Assembly (NCBI GenBank): GCA_035566435.1
Contig: DATMRF010000136.1
Coordinates: 1-64,000 of the forward strand
From: DATMRF01 sp035566435
Lineage (GTDB): Bacteria; Verrucomicrobiota; Verrucomicrobiia; Limisphaerales; UBA8199
Direction: 5' to 3'
DNA length: 64,000 nt
Shown here: in pieces, positions 53,533-62,700 of the stretch
How positions within the stretch are numbered: position 1 is the first letter of the stretch
Layout of the letters: each line of letters begins with the position of its first letter
Notes under the pieces: generated by a model
What the model saw: the letters and a program-made list of their open reading frames with translations, nothing else
Database searches by the model: none
What the model was told of the DNA's origin: nothing
Made by a program: the position numbers and the translations under genes

Positions 53533-53621
53533 AGGTAGGGCGTCGCTGTCCTCAGCGCGCCGCTAAAAAGGGCAGCCTGAGATGGAGCTCACGGCGCGCT
53601 GAGGACAGCGACGCCCTACCT
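53533..53621. repeat. Long perfect inverted repeat, 30-bp arms
   Basis: Arms at 53533-53562 and 53592-53621 are exact reverse complements (they begin AGGTAGGGCGTCGCTG) around a 29-base loop. It lies between the convergent GH36-like gene and Ig-LamG gene. With the copies at 7086 and 21654 it forms a class of long hairpin elements with different sequences. Confidence 0.85.
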
Positions 53622-53679
53622 CCTGCTGCAGCTTTGCGAAACACCTTCGCGAATTCGACAGACGTTCGCCAAAAGCCAG

Positions 53680-55647
53680 CTACTGAACCTGCACGCGGTA
53701 GAACTTCTTTGCCCCTGCTGGCGCCACTATGTAAGGCGAAACGGCGTTGTTCGTTGCCCACGGCCCGGTTACGTCGTTGGCCTCCAGGAGCGTGCCTACC
53801 GGCCAGGTCAATTGGACGGCAGTGCCGGCCCGCTGGATGTTCAACAGGACGCTCGTGGATGCCTTGTAGAGGTTCAGCACTTGCTCCGGCGTGAACGCGT
53901 AGTTGAACACGGCCACTTCGTCAACCATCCCATCAAAGGTTCGGTTGACATTGTTCGCGTCATTGCCAATGTGCGCGCTTCCATCCCACACTGCATTCGC
54001 ATGTGTGATGGGGTTGTCCGCCGTGGACAGGCCATTGGTGTTGACGAGGTACAGCGTGGCGTTCGTTGGAGTTATCACTAGAGCCACGAACGACCATTGG
54101 TTGAAAGGAGGTATTAGACCGGACTGAAACTGATAGGTCGCAGGATCGTCGTTCCAATTATAGCCGAGTTGGTCGCCACCCTGGTAGCCGATGCCCGCCG
54201 CTATGGTGGTGGCACCGCGCGTAACGAACACCCCGGGCGTGTTTGGGAATTGGGAACCATTCGGATTGAGCCACAGCGTCAGCGTCACGGTGTTGGTATT
54301 CAGGTACAACCCTGGAACCGTCACCCATGATTGGTCGGTGTTGGCCGTGGACTTCAGCGCGTAGTTGGTGTTTTCAAATCCTGGCCAAGTGGGCGGTTGC
54401 GGACCGGCAATGGCGTAGAAACCATTCGTGGCGGCGCTTTCGTACCTTCCGGCAAGTCCGCCCGCGTAGTCGTAAGCCGGCGGGTTGGTGGCCGGATTAC
54501 CGGTTTCGTTCAGGCGCCAGTGCGCGACGGGATTGGCAGCCAGGACGGCGTTTTCATAAGGCGTTCCGCTGGGTTGAGCCAGCGTCAGGGTCGCTGGAGG
54601 GGCGCTAGTGACCGCGCCGGCGCCGGCCGTGTTGGTCACCACCAGGGTGTAAGCAGCGACATCCGCCGAACCGACATTCGTGATGATCAGGGTATCGGTC
54701 AACGCGCCGGAGATGTTGCCTCCATTGGCGATATTCGTGCCGTACTTCCTCCATTGATAACTGAGCGGAGTGCCGAGGACAGTCGCGCTGAACCGCGCGG
54801 TTCGCCCCGGGTAGAGCACTCGGGAGACAGGTTCAACCACAATCTGCGGCGGGAGCGGCTGGACGCTCGCGATGTTAATGCTGCGGACGTAGAAATCAGT
54901 AGCGCTGTTAGCGGGGTCCGAGGCGGCGTCGTACATCTCGAACTGGATCCAATTGATCGAGCCGGAGTTCTTCAATGTTCCAGCAATCGTGTAGGCCAGC
55001 CCCGGGTTATTCAGCGGCGTCAAGGTGAGTTGATAGTCGTCCGGGCCGGTCAGCGTGAAATCGAGTCGCGTTCCCGCGGCGGTATTCGTATCGGAAAGGG
55101 AGCTGTAACTATTTCCGCCGCCGTCACCGATTTTCCAGATACCTAGATTGGTATCATAGGGATAGTAGTCGAACATGAATGCCGCCAATCTCTCAACCGA
55201 CCCCGCGCTGCCCGAATAAACGTTATTGGTGCCGGAAACGAGCTTGATGGAATATCCGCGGAAGAAATAACGATTCGTAGGATTCTCGAAGACAGTACTG
55301 AGCGTCTGACCGACCTGCAGCGCAGCGAAGCCACGACCGGCTTCGGCCAGATCGGTGCCTGGCGGTCGGCCCATGGGGTTGAACAGCGTCCACGCCAGCC
55401 CCAGGTGGTTGTACGGTGACGAGCTGTCCATTCCCTGCTGGATGGCCGAGCCGCCCGTCCCATTGAAGTTCCAAGGAGTAAAGCCGACCCCTCCGTTTTG
55501 CCCGGCGGACCAGCCAGCAGCGTAGGTAGGATCAGTCGCGTAGTCGGCGGCGATCTGTGCATAGCCGAGGCCGCCGAGCATGGTCGTTGCTCCCCAAACG
55601 ACGCACGCCATGGCTACGCCGCGACTGACCATAAAAAGCCTTTTCAC
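53680..55647 (-). CDS. Secreted Ig-like and LamG protein
   Basis: A 655-residue exported protein. After the signal peptide, an N-terminal domain of about 230 residues (QIAADYATDPTYAAGWSAGQ, ENPTNRYFFRGYSIK, INWIQFEMYDAASDP) closely matches the PEP-CTERM protein encoded just upstream. An Ig-like domain (APPQIVVEPVSRVLYPGRTARFSAT) lies at about 265-350, a LamG domain (AHWRLNETGNPATN to DEVAVFNYAFTPEQV) at 380-600, and the terminal module ends KKFYRVQVQ. The signal-peptide start at 55647 is good. It follows the PEP-CTERM gene by 35 bases on the same strand, probably one transcript. Confidence 0.9.
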   Translation of the reverse strand: MKRLFMVSRGVAMACVVWGATTMLGGLGYAQIAADYATDPTYAAGWSAGQNGGVGFTPWNFNGTGGSAIQQGMDSSSPYNHLGLAWTLFNPMGRPPGTDLAEAGRGFAALQVGQTLSTVFENPTNRYFFRGYSIKLVSGTNNVYSGSAGSVERLAAFMFDYYPYDTNLGIWKIGDGGGNSYSSLSDTNTAAGTRLDFTLTGPDDYQLTLTPLNNPGLAYTIAGTLKNSGSINWIQFEMYDAASDPANSATDFYVRSINIASVQPLPPQIVVEPVSRVLYPGRTARFSATVLGTPLSYQWRKYGTNIANGGNISGALTDTLIITNVGSADVAAYTLVVTNTAGAGAVTSAPPATLTLAQPSGTPYENAVLAANPVAHWRLNETGNPATNPPAYDYAGGLAGRYESAATNGFYAIAGPQPPTWPGFENTNYALKSTANTDQSWVTVPGLYLNTNTVTLTLWLNPNGSQFPNTPGVFVTRGATTIAAGIGYQGGDQLGYNWNDDPATYQFQSGLIPPFNQWSFVALVITPTNATLYLVNTNGLSTADNPITHANAVWDGSAHIGNDANNVNRTFDGMVDEVAVFNYAFTPEQVLNLYKASTSVLLNIQRAGTAVQLTWPVGTLLEANDVTGPWATNNAVSPYIVAPAGAKKFYRVQVQ

Positions 55648-55682
55648 GAGTCGCTCCCGCGGCTTGCGCGGACTCCGAGTTC

Positions 55683-56507
55683 TTACTTGCGCCGGCGCAA
55701 GAAGATAAGGCCGCCAGCTCCCAACCCGATAAGCGCCAGGGTGGAAGGCTCAGGGACTGTGATCGTCATGCTGCTAATTTCAAAATTATTGGCAGTGTCG
55801 TTCGGCCCAGCGGAAACGCCGTCCCATAAGCGGAAGTCAACCCAGGTAATGGGCCCGCCCGCGAGCGTTCCAGCATGCGTGTAAGGGGTTGCCCCGTTCA
55901 GCGGCGTCAGGGTGAGTGAATAGGCGGTCGCCGAGGTGAGCGTGAGATCGAGCCTCATGCCCGCCGCCCCGGTGGTGGCAGGAGAGAGACCGGTACTCAC
56001 GCTACCGCTATCGTTGAGATGCCAGAAAGTTGTGCCGTAGTTGAATACAGAGAGCCGGAGCGCAGCCGTGTTGTTACCAGGAGCAGTGTTGTCGGGGCCA
56101 CTTGTGAACAACATGTCAAATCCGCGATAAAAATTGAATGCGGTGGGGTTGTCTATGACAGTCTCGAGCGTCTGACCGGGCTGCAACCCGCCCACTTCAC
56201 TAATGCCACGCCCGGCATTGGCAAGACCGCTGTTATTGGCATGGGTGAACAGTGTCCACGACGTCCCGAGAGGTGACGAAGTGGTCATCCCTTGATATGT
56301 CCCGGCCGGTGTGGGGTCGGTCCCATTAAAGCTCCAGGCTCCGAAGCCGGACCCGCCGTTTTGCCCGGCTGACCATCCGCCGCTGTAGGTGGGATCGGTC
56401 GCGCCGTCGGTGGCAATTTGCGCCGAGCAGACACTTGGCATTATTGCCGTCGCGGCCGAAAGGGCGCACGCGGTGGCCGCGCCGCTCATCAGAAAATGGC
56501 TTCGCAT
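55683..56507 (-). CDS. PEP-CTERM sorted secreted protein
   Basis: A 274-residue exported protein. The signal peptide ends near SVCSAQ. The domain that follows is the paralogue of the N-terminal domain of the Ig-LamG protein (ATDPTYSGGWSAGQNGG, GQTLETVIDNPTAFNFYRG). The C-terminus is VPEPSTLALIGLGAGGLIFL followed by RRRK, a textbook PEP-CTERM signal (PEP, one membrane helix, Arg/Lys cluster) recognised by an exosortase. No exosortase gene is in this window. GGAAGGGG lies three bases before ATG 56507, so I reject the longer start at 56576. Confidence 0.93.
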   Translation of the reverse strand: MRSHFLMSGAATACALSAATAIMPSVCSAQIATDGATDPTYSGGWSAGQNGGSGFGAWSFNGTDPTPAGTYQGMTTSSPLGTSWTLFTHANNSGLANAGRGISEVGGLQPGQTLETVIDNPTAFNFYRGFDMLFTSGPDNTAPGNNTAALRLSVFNYGTTFWHLNDSGSVSTGLSPATTGAAGMRLDLTLTSATAYSLTLTPLNGATPYTHAGTLAGGPITWVDFRLWDGVSAGPNDTANNFEISSMTITVPEPSTLALIGLGAGGLIFLRRRK

Positions 56508-56688
56508 GGCCCCCTTCCGGGCGGAGGCGGCTGTTTGTTCTGTGTTCGGGATGCTGGGCGAAAAATGGCTTCTCATGCTGGTACCGCTGGTTGATGGTTT
56601 GTGGTGCTAGCTCTGCGAATTCTTTACCACAAATTGACCATTTTGGCAATAGCTCAATCGGACTACGTGCAAACCCCAAAAGCGGAAA

Positions 56689-58239
56689 TCAGGCGTAATT
56701 GAAGGCTTTGATGAAAGGTTCGAGTCGGGTCATGTACGGTTCAAGGTACTTCTGATAATTCCGCCAACGGCCGACCGCCGTCCGGTAAAGGGGCCTTCTC
56801 ACGTCCGCGTGCGATGGCGACCGCACGCGCTTCGCGCTCGCATGCTCATAGAATTTCAGGACGTTGTCCTCGAACCCCACGCCCAGAAACCCCAGTACCG
56901 ACCGAGCCACGGATGGAAGGTCGTCTATCATCTCCTCGTAGCGGACATACCTCCACTGATCCCCCATGCGCGGGAGCATCTCGAGCCAGAACCCCATCAC
57001 GTTGGCGTACTGATTCACGGTTCCCTCAATGCTGTGGTAGGAGGAGCTGATCGGTGTGAGCGGCAGGGCCTGCATGAAGCAACTGACGACCACGTCGCGC
57101 GGATCGCGCAGCGCGATGAGGAATTTCGTCTCGGGAAAAACCCGCACCACCATGGGAATCATTAAATTCAACGCCGGGTTCTTATCCAGGAGCAGGCGGG
57201 CGCCGATTTTGGCGCGAAGGAGCAGCTCGGCGCAATGGAAATAGTTTTCACGCGCGTGGCAAAGCAGGCTGGGCGGAACCGAGTCGAGCGCCTGGAGAAT
57301 GCTCGTTCCCTCCGGAAAATCGCGGATAAGAGGCAGGTACGCCTCGTCGTGCATGAGCTTCGTCTCTTCGGCACTGATCACGTCGCTGTGGGCGTCGAGC
57401 ACCTGCTCCAGGAGGGTTGTGCCGGAGCGCGGATGGCCACACAGCAGCGCAATGCGCCGGGGCGGCTGGAGCTTGGCGGCCTCAGCGCGCCAGCGGTCCA
57501 GGACGGCGGTGGTAATGGTTTGCTCCATTTCCTTGGCGCGGTTTTGCATGTGCTGGACTGTGGCAGCGTGCGGCCCCGCATAGGGGCGTAGAATGGCCTT
57601 GGCTTCCAACAGCGCGACCATGGCCTCGTCGTATTGGGCCTCGCCGTCCAGGATGCCGGCCAGCTCGTATGCCGCGCGGACGCGCACGTGAACGACGGCC
57701 GCGGGATTCGTCAGGAGCTCGCGCAGCACCGGCTTGGCCTCCTGGATGTTGCCGCGCAGCCGCGTGAGCATCGCCTCGGCGAGCAGTACGCGCGGCTCCT
57801 TTCGATCAATCTGCGCCGCGCGGGCAACCAACTCGGCAGCCTCGTCTATGCGCTGCTCGCGAAGGTAAAGGTCTGCCAGCGTGATCAGCGAGCCGACTGA
57901 GACGCCCTTCTTCTGACTGGCGCGCGCGAGGTAGGCCACGGCCATGTCGAGCTCGTCGAGCTCCATGCAAATCCAGCCCGCCCGCTCAAGGGTGTGGGCG
58001 CGATCCTTGGAAATTTGCACCGCTTTCTCGACGTAGCGTTCGGCCGCGGGAAAGTCGTAACGCCGCCCATAGGCACGCGCGAGATCGAGGAGCCGGAGCG
58101 GGTTGAATGGCTCTTTATGGGCCACCCGCTCAATCAAGCTGATGCTCTTCTGGTAATCCTGTTGGCCCCACGCCTCCGCCGCCTCCCGAAGCAATCGTTC
58201 GCGCGCTGCCTGCGATTTGTCTTGTGGTGGCCGGCTCAT
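56689..58239 (-). CDS. TPR-containing sulfotransferase
   Basis: A 516-residue protein. Residues about 10-230 are TPR helices (AAERYVEKAVQISKDRAHTLERAGWICMELDELDMAVAYLARA, in repeats). The C-terminal half is a sulfotransferase: LLCGHPRSGTTLLEQVLDAHSDV near 265 is the 5'-phosphosulfate loop and LIALRDPRDVVVSCFMQ near 375 the 3'-phosphate motif, both needed for PAPS. The TPR-sulfotransferase fusion is common in bacterial glycan or protein tyrosine sulfation candidates. ATG 58239 was chosen; a frame to 58344 adds unlikely residues. Confidence 0.88.
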   Translation of the reverse strand: MSRPPQDKSQAARERLLREAAEAWGQQDYQKSISLIERVAHKEPFNPLRLLDLARAYGRRYDFPAAERYVEKAVQISKDRAHTLERAGWICMELDELDMAVAYLARASQKKGVSVGSLITLADLYLREQRIDEAAELVARAAQIDRKEPRVLLAEAMLTRLRGNIQEAKPVLRELLTNPAAVVHVRVRAAYELAGILDGEAQYDEAMVALLEAKAILRPYAGPHAATVQHMQNRAKEMEQTITTAVLDRWRAEAAKLQPPRRIALLCGHPRSGTTLLEQVLDAHSDVISAEETKLMHDEAYLPLIRDFPEGTSILQALDSVPPSLLCHARENYFHCAELLLRAKIGARLLLDKNPALNLMIPMVVRVFPETKFLIALRDPRDVVVSCFMQALPLTPISSSYHSIEGTVNQYANVMGFWLEMLPRMGDQWRYVRYEEMIDDLPSVARSVLGFLGVGFEDNVLKFYEHASAKRVRSPSHADVRRPLYRTAVGRWRNYQKYLEPYMTRLEPFIKAFNYA

Positions 58240-58600
58240 GTGCGAAAAGAGCGATTTTGAGAGGGCAGTTGACCGTGTCCAGCGGATGCGCGTTCCCCAT
58301 GCCCGCTCCCGTTGCAAACCTCCCGGGCCGTGCGGCAGTTTCACCTCGCCTTTAGTCGGTCTTCCGGGTCATCAATTGCTGGATCGGTCGGGATTTGTTC
58401 TTCACGCCGAGCGGCAGGGTAAACACCGACACGTCTTTGCAGCAAGGGAAAAGCCGGGACGTTAATCACTTCTGCGTCTCTGCGGTCTTGTACTCCTTGA
58501 AGGTGAACAGCAAGGCAGCCTGGGGGCATGAAAGCAAATGAGCCGGTTCCCTAGACCCCGTTCTCTTTCTCCACGCGGGAATCGAGTATTCCGATGCGCT
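58240..58600. other. Intergenic, no gene seen
   Basis: The upstream region of the sulfotransferase. A frame on the minus strand (58341-58529) has a FTFKEYKTAETQK tail of a type found in many decayed regions and is not supported as a gene. Confidence 0.5.
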
Positions 58601-58609
58601 CCCCACTCC

Positions 58610-58800
58610 ACCACGCTCCCCACGCTCCGTGGGACGGTTGGGACGGTCTGGGACGGCTGTGGGACGGTTGCAAGAGTGAGAATCGCCCGTGTTTACCGGC
58701 CTTGGGACGGTGGGACGGCTGTACACCCCCAAACCACCCCCCTACCCCCCCACGCTCCTCCTCGTCCTCTTTCTCTTCCTCCTCCTCCCGCGGCTAACCG
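58610..58800. repeat. GGGACGG-rich dispersed repeat with CGTGTTTACCG core
   Basis: Eight or so GGGACGG units (GTGGGACGGTTGGGACGGTC and so on) flank CGTGTTTACCGGCCTTGGGA at about 58689. It has the same core as the repeat at 24205-24605, with GTCCCA there replaced by its complement. At 58795-58830 a GCGGCTAACC unit is repeated three times. Confidence 0.6.
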
Positions 58801-58869
58801 CGGCTAACCGCGACTAACCGCGACCAACTTCGCCTACCTTCAACCAGCTTTTCCGCATCCGTCCAACTG

Positions 58870-59270
58870 GCTCGGTATGGTTCAGGCGCTTTTTCAATTC
58901 CCCCCAAGAACCCATCTGGAGCCATCTGCAGCCATCTGCACCTGTGTGCACCCTTGTTCTTCGGCGGCTGGTCGAGATTGCTCGCCCCCCCAGCTCCCGA
59001 TAGCTCCCGATAGCTCGCGCTCCCAGCTCCCAATAGCTCCCGGTACCTCCCGCTCGCCTGTCCCCGCAGCGGCAGCTATCGGCACCTATCGGCAGCCATC
59101 GGGACCAAAGTTGAAATTCCCCGTGATTACCACCTCGTTGTGCCCTCTGCGCTCTCTTGTGGCCATTCCGTCGCCGTTGCCCCATCCCACTCCAGATTGC
59201 TGAAGCTTGGTCCCGGCAGAAACTCGACCAATCTCGACCAATCTCGACCGGAATTAAATTCCTCCCCCGT
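58870..59270. repeat. Short tandem repeats
   Basis: Several adjacent microrepeats: CAGCCATCTG (58921-58945), CTCCCGATAG with variants (58995-59050), CTATCGGCA near 59080-59100, and AATCTCGACC three times near 59226-59256. The long frames here are made of these repeats and are not genes. No gene is seen up to 59723; between 59370 and 59480 the sequence AGGCCGTTGGCC occurs twice. Confidence 0.6.
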
Positions 59271-59723
59271 TCCTGCCCCGCTCCAGACGCCAACGGCGTC
59301 GGTCATACCAGCGCCGGGCAACGCCCGGGGTAATGGACCCACAATCCATTGCCAGCGCTGAAAGCACGATTCATAGAGAATGAGGCAGGCCGTTGGCCAA
59401 CGAGGGAATCAATTGGCGCGCGTACCCAGCGCGCTGCGCTGGGCTGATATGATGCAGGCCGTTGGCCTGGGGACAACGCGCAACATGAAATTCTTTGAAT
59501 CAGTGTGGCGCCAGGCGTGGGTAATGACAGACGCTGAAGCGTTGGGCTATTTCCAATCATCCCTCCGGGATGAAGACCATTAAAAGTTAGTGGCATTGGA
59601 TTAAAAATCTGCGCTGCGTGCATTTGCTGCCGAGAGCGGTGGGACGTTGCGAGACGCGCCCGGCGAGAGCTCACTCAACCGAACGGCCTTGCGATCTCGC
59701 CAGAATTTCCTATATCCATCCGC

Positions 59724-62700
59724 ATGCGCATCTCCCTTAGGTCTTTTTTCGCGTCGTCGTTCGTATTCCTGCTTGCTCCTTGGGCCGCCCTGGCGGCCGC
59801 CGATACTCTCCCCGATGGCTTTTATCGGTACCCAACCATCGGCGGTGGCGCGATTGTTTTTGCTGCGGAGGGAGACCTGTGGAAGGTGCCGGTAAGGGGT
59901 GGGGTCGCTTTGCGACTCACGGCTTATGAGGGCGAAGAATGCTTTCCGAAAATTTCCCCGGACGGGCGGCTAATCGCCTTCACCGCCCAGTACGAAGGCA
60001 ACAACGATGTCTATGTGATGACTACTTCCGGCGGCGAGCCGGTTCGCCTCACTTTTCATCCCGCGCCCGACGAGGCCATAGGCTGGACTTCCGACGGCAA
60101 AATCCTCTTCCGCAGCCGTCGTGACACTCCCAACAACGATTTCCGCATCTACAAAATTTCGCCGGAGGGCGGCTTGCCTGAAATGATTCCGCTGGAACCC
60201 GCGGCCTGGATTAGTTTCGAACCCAACGGCGCGCGCTGCGCCTTCCAGAAGCTCGGCCTCGAATTCCACAACTGGAAACGCTACAAGGGCGGCGAGGCGG
60301 AAAAAATCTACGTCGGCTCGCTCGAAAACGACGCCTTCAAGGAAGTGACCCATTACGACGGTAAGAACGCTTTCCCGATGTGGGCGCCAGATGGGCGGAT
60401 TTATTTTGTGACCGACCGCTGGGGCCGGCCCAATCTCGCGTCGATGAAACCCGACGGTTCGGACGTCAAACGACTGACTCGGTTCGAGGATTACGATGTG
60501 CGCTGGCCTTCGATGGGCGACGGCAAAATCGTGTACCAACACAAGATGGACATTTGGGTTTACGAGCTGGCGACCGGCAAGAACGAGATGGTGCCGATTC
60601 AACTCCCAAGCGACCGCTTGCAGGTGCGCGAAAAATTCGTCGATCCCAAGGCCTATCTCAAAGGTTGGGCGCTGTCGAAGGATGGTGAGCGCATCGTGCT
60701 CGAAACCCGGGGCGACCTCTTCGTCGCCCGCACGAAGAAGAAGGGCCTGATCCGCCGCCTCACCGAAAGCAGCGCGGCGCGGACAAAATCTCCGGCCTTT
60801 TCGCCGGATGGAAAAACGGTCGCGGCCTGGACGGAGGTGAACGGCGAGGAGCAACTCCTTCTCCACGCCGCCGACAACGCCGAACCTCCTAAGCAGGTCG
60901 GCACTACGCCTCCGGGCTGGCACTTCGCTCCCGCGTGGTCGCCGGATGGCAAACGGCTTGCCTGGGGCGACGAAAGATACCAGCTCAAGATCACCGACGT
61001 GGCTGGCGGGGAAACGGTCGTAGTGGACCACGGTGAATGGGAGATCAGCCACTACACGTGGTCGCCGGACAGCCGCTACCTCGCCTACGAGCTGATGCAA
61101 TCGAACCTGTTCAGCCAGGTCCGCGTCTGGGACGAACAGTCGAAGAGAACCTTTGAGGCGACCGAGCCGACCTACAACGCCACCTTCCCCGCCTGGGATC
61201 CCAAGGGCAAATACCTTTATTTCTTCTCCGACCGCTTCATCAATCCTTTTCTGGATCGATTCGAGGCGCGCTTCATCGTGAACGATGCGACGCTCCCGTG
61301 TGTGCTGGCACTCCAGGCGGACGGCCGCCTCCCCTTTGCCCCGCGTGGCGATACTGACCCCGAAAAGCCCAAGGACAAGAAGGACAAAGAAAAGGACGAC
61401 AAATCCAAAGACAAGGACAAGGACTCGAAAGAAAAGGAGGAAAAGATTGAGCCGATCAAGATAGACTTCGATGGGCTCATGGACCGTTTCGTGCAAGTGC
61501 CCGTCCCGCCCGGCAATTATTCCGAGCTGGTCGCCCTTGAGGGGAAGCTGCATTGGCTGAAAACGCCCAACCGGGGCATGATGCCGTACAACGAAGAGGA
61601 CCCCGAAGAAGACCCCGGTGGCGAGCTGCAGACTTATGACATCGAAAAGGAAAAGGTCTCGACGATTACCTCAGGCGTGAAGGCCTACGCCGTTTCACTC
61701 GACCGCACGGTGCTGGTCTATCAGACCAAAGACGGCTTCGTTCGCCTCGAAGCGGGTGCCACCGCCGCGCCGAAGGACGACGAGGCCAAGGAAGCCAAGC
61801 TCGACCTCTCGGGCTGGTCGCTCAGCATCAACCCGCGCGAGGAATGGAAACAAATGCTGCACGAGGCGTGGCGGCTGCAGCGCGATTTCTTTTACGACCC
61901 GAAAATGCACGGCGTCGATTGGGAGGGTGTCTGGACGCAATACGGAGCGCTGGCGGACCGGATCGGCTCCCGCGGCGACCTGGCGGATTGCCTGGGGGAA
62001 ATGTTCGGCGAACTCAACGTCGGCCACGCCTACCATGGCGGCGGCGACATCCGGTCCGGCAAAAAAATCGGCACCGGCCTGTTGGCGGCGGATTTGAAAT
62101 ACGACCCCGCAACCGGCTTCTGGCAAATCCAGAAGATTTACCGAGGCGATTTTCCCATGCCGGATTGGACCTCTCCGCTTTCCCGTCCCGACCTGCGGGT
62201 CAAAACGGGGCAGTGGCTGGTGGCCATCGATGGCAAGCCCCTGGTGAAGGGGGAGGATTACCTCAAACGCCTCGCCAATCGCGCCGGCCAGGAGGTCGAG
62301 CTTTCGGTCAACGACACCGCGAGCCTGAGCGGCGCCAGACGCGTGGTCGTGAAAACGGTGGCCGAGGACACGCGAGTGCGCTATGCCGACTGGGTACGCC
62401 AGAACCGCGAGTACGTGGACAAGAAAAGCAACGGCCAGATCGGCTACATTCACCTTTATGACATGAGCGCGCGCGGCCTGCGCCAGTTTGCGCGCGATTA
62501 CCCGCCCCAGTGGCGCAAGCGCGGCCTCATCATGGACGACCGCTGGAATCACGGCGGCTTCGTCGCGCCGATGCTGCTGGCACATCTTGACCGCAAGATC
62601 CTGGCCATTGGGGGCACCCGTTACGGCAACATCGACACCGTGCCCTCGCACGCGTTCAGCGGTTATATGGCCTGCCTCATCAACCGGCAGGGCGGGAGCG

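Noticed and set aside
58889..59300. Proline-rich small genes in the gap before tricorn
   Set aside because: They consist of tandem microrepeats and have no conserved start.
59970..61553. Long minus-strand frame opposite the tricorn gene
   Set aside because: A 527-codon shadow; the plus-strand frame is fully consistent with tricorn over its entire length.
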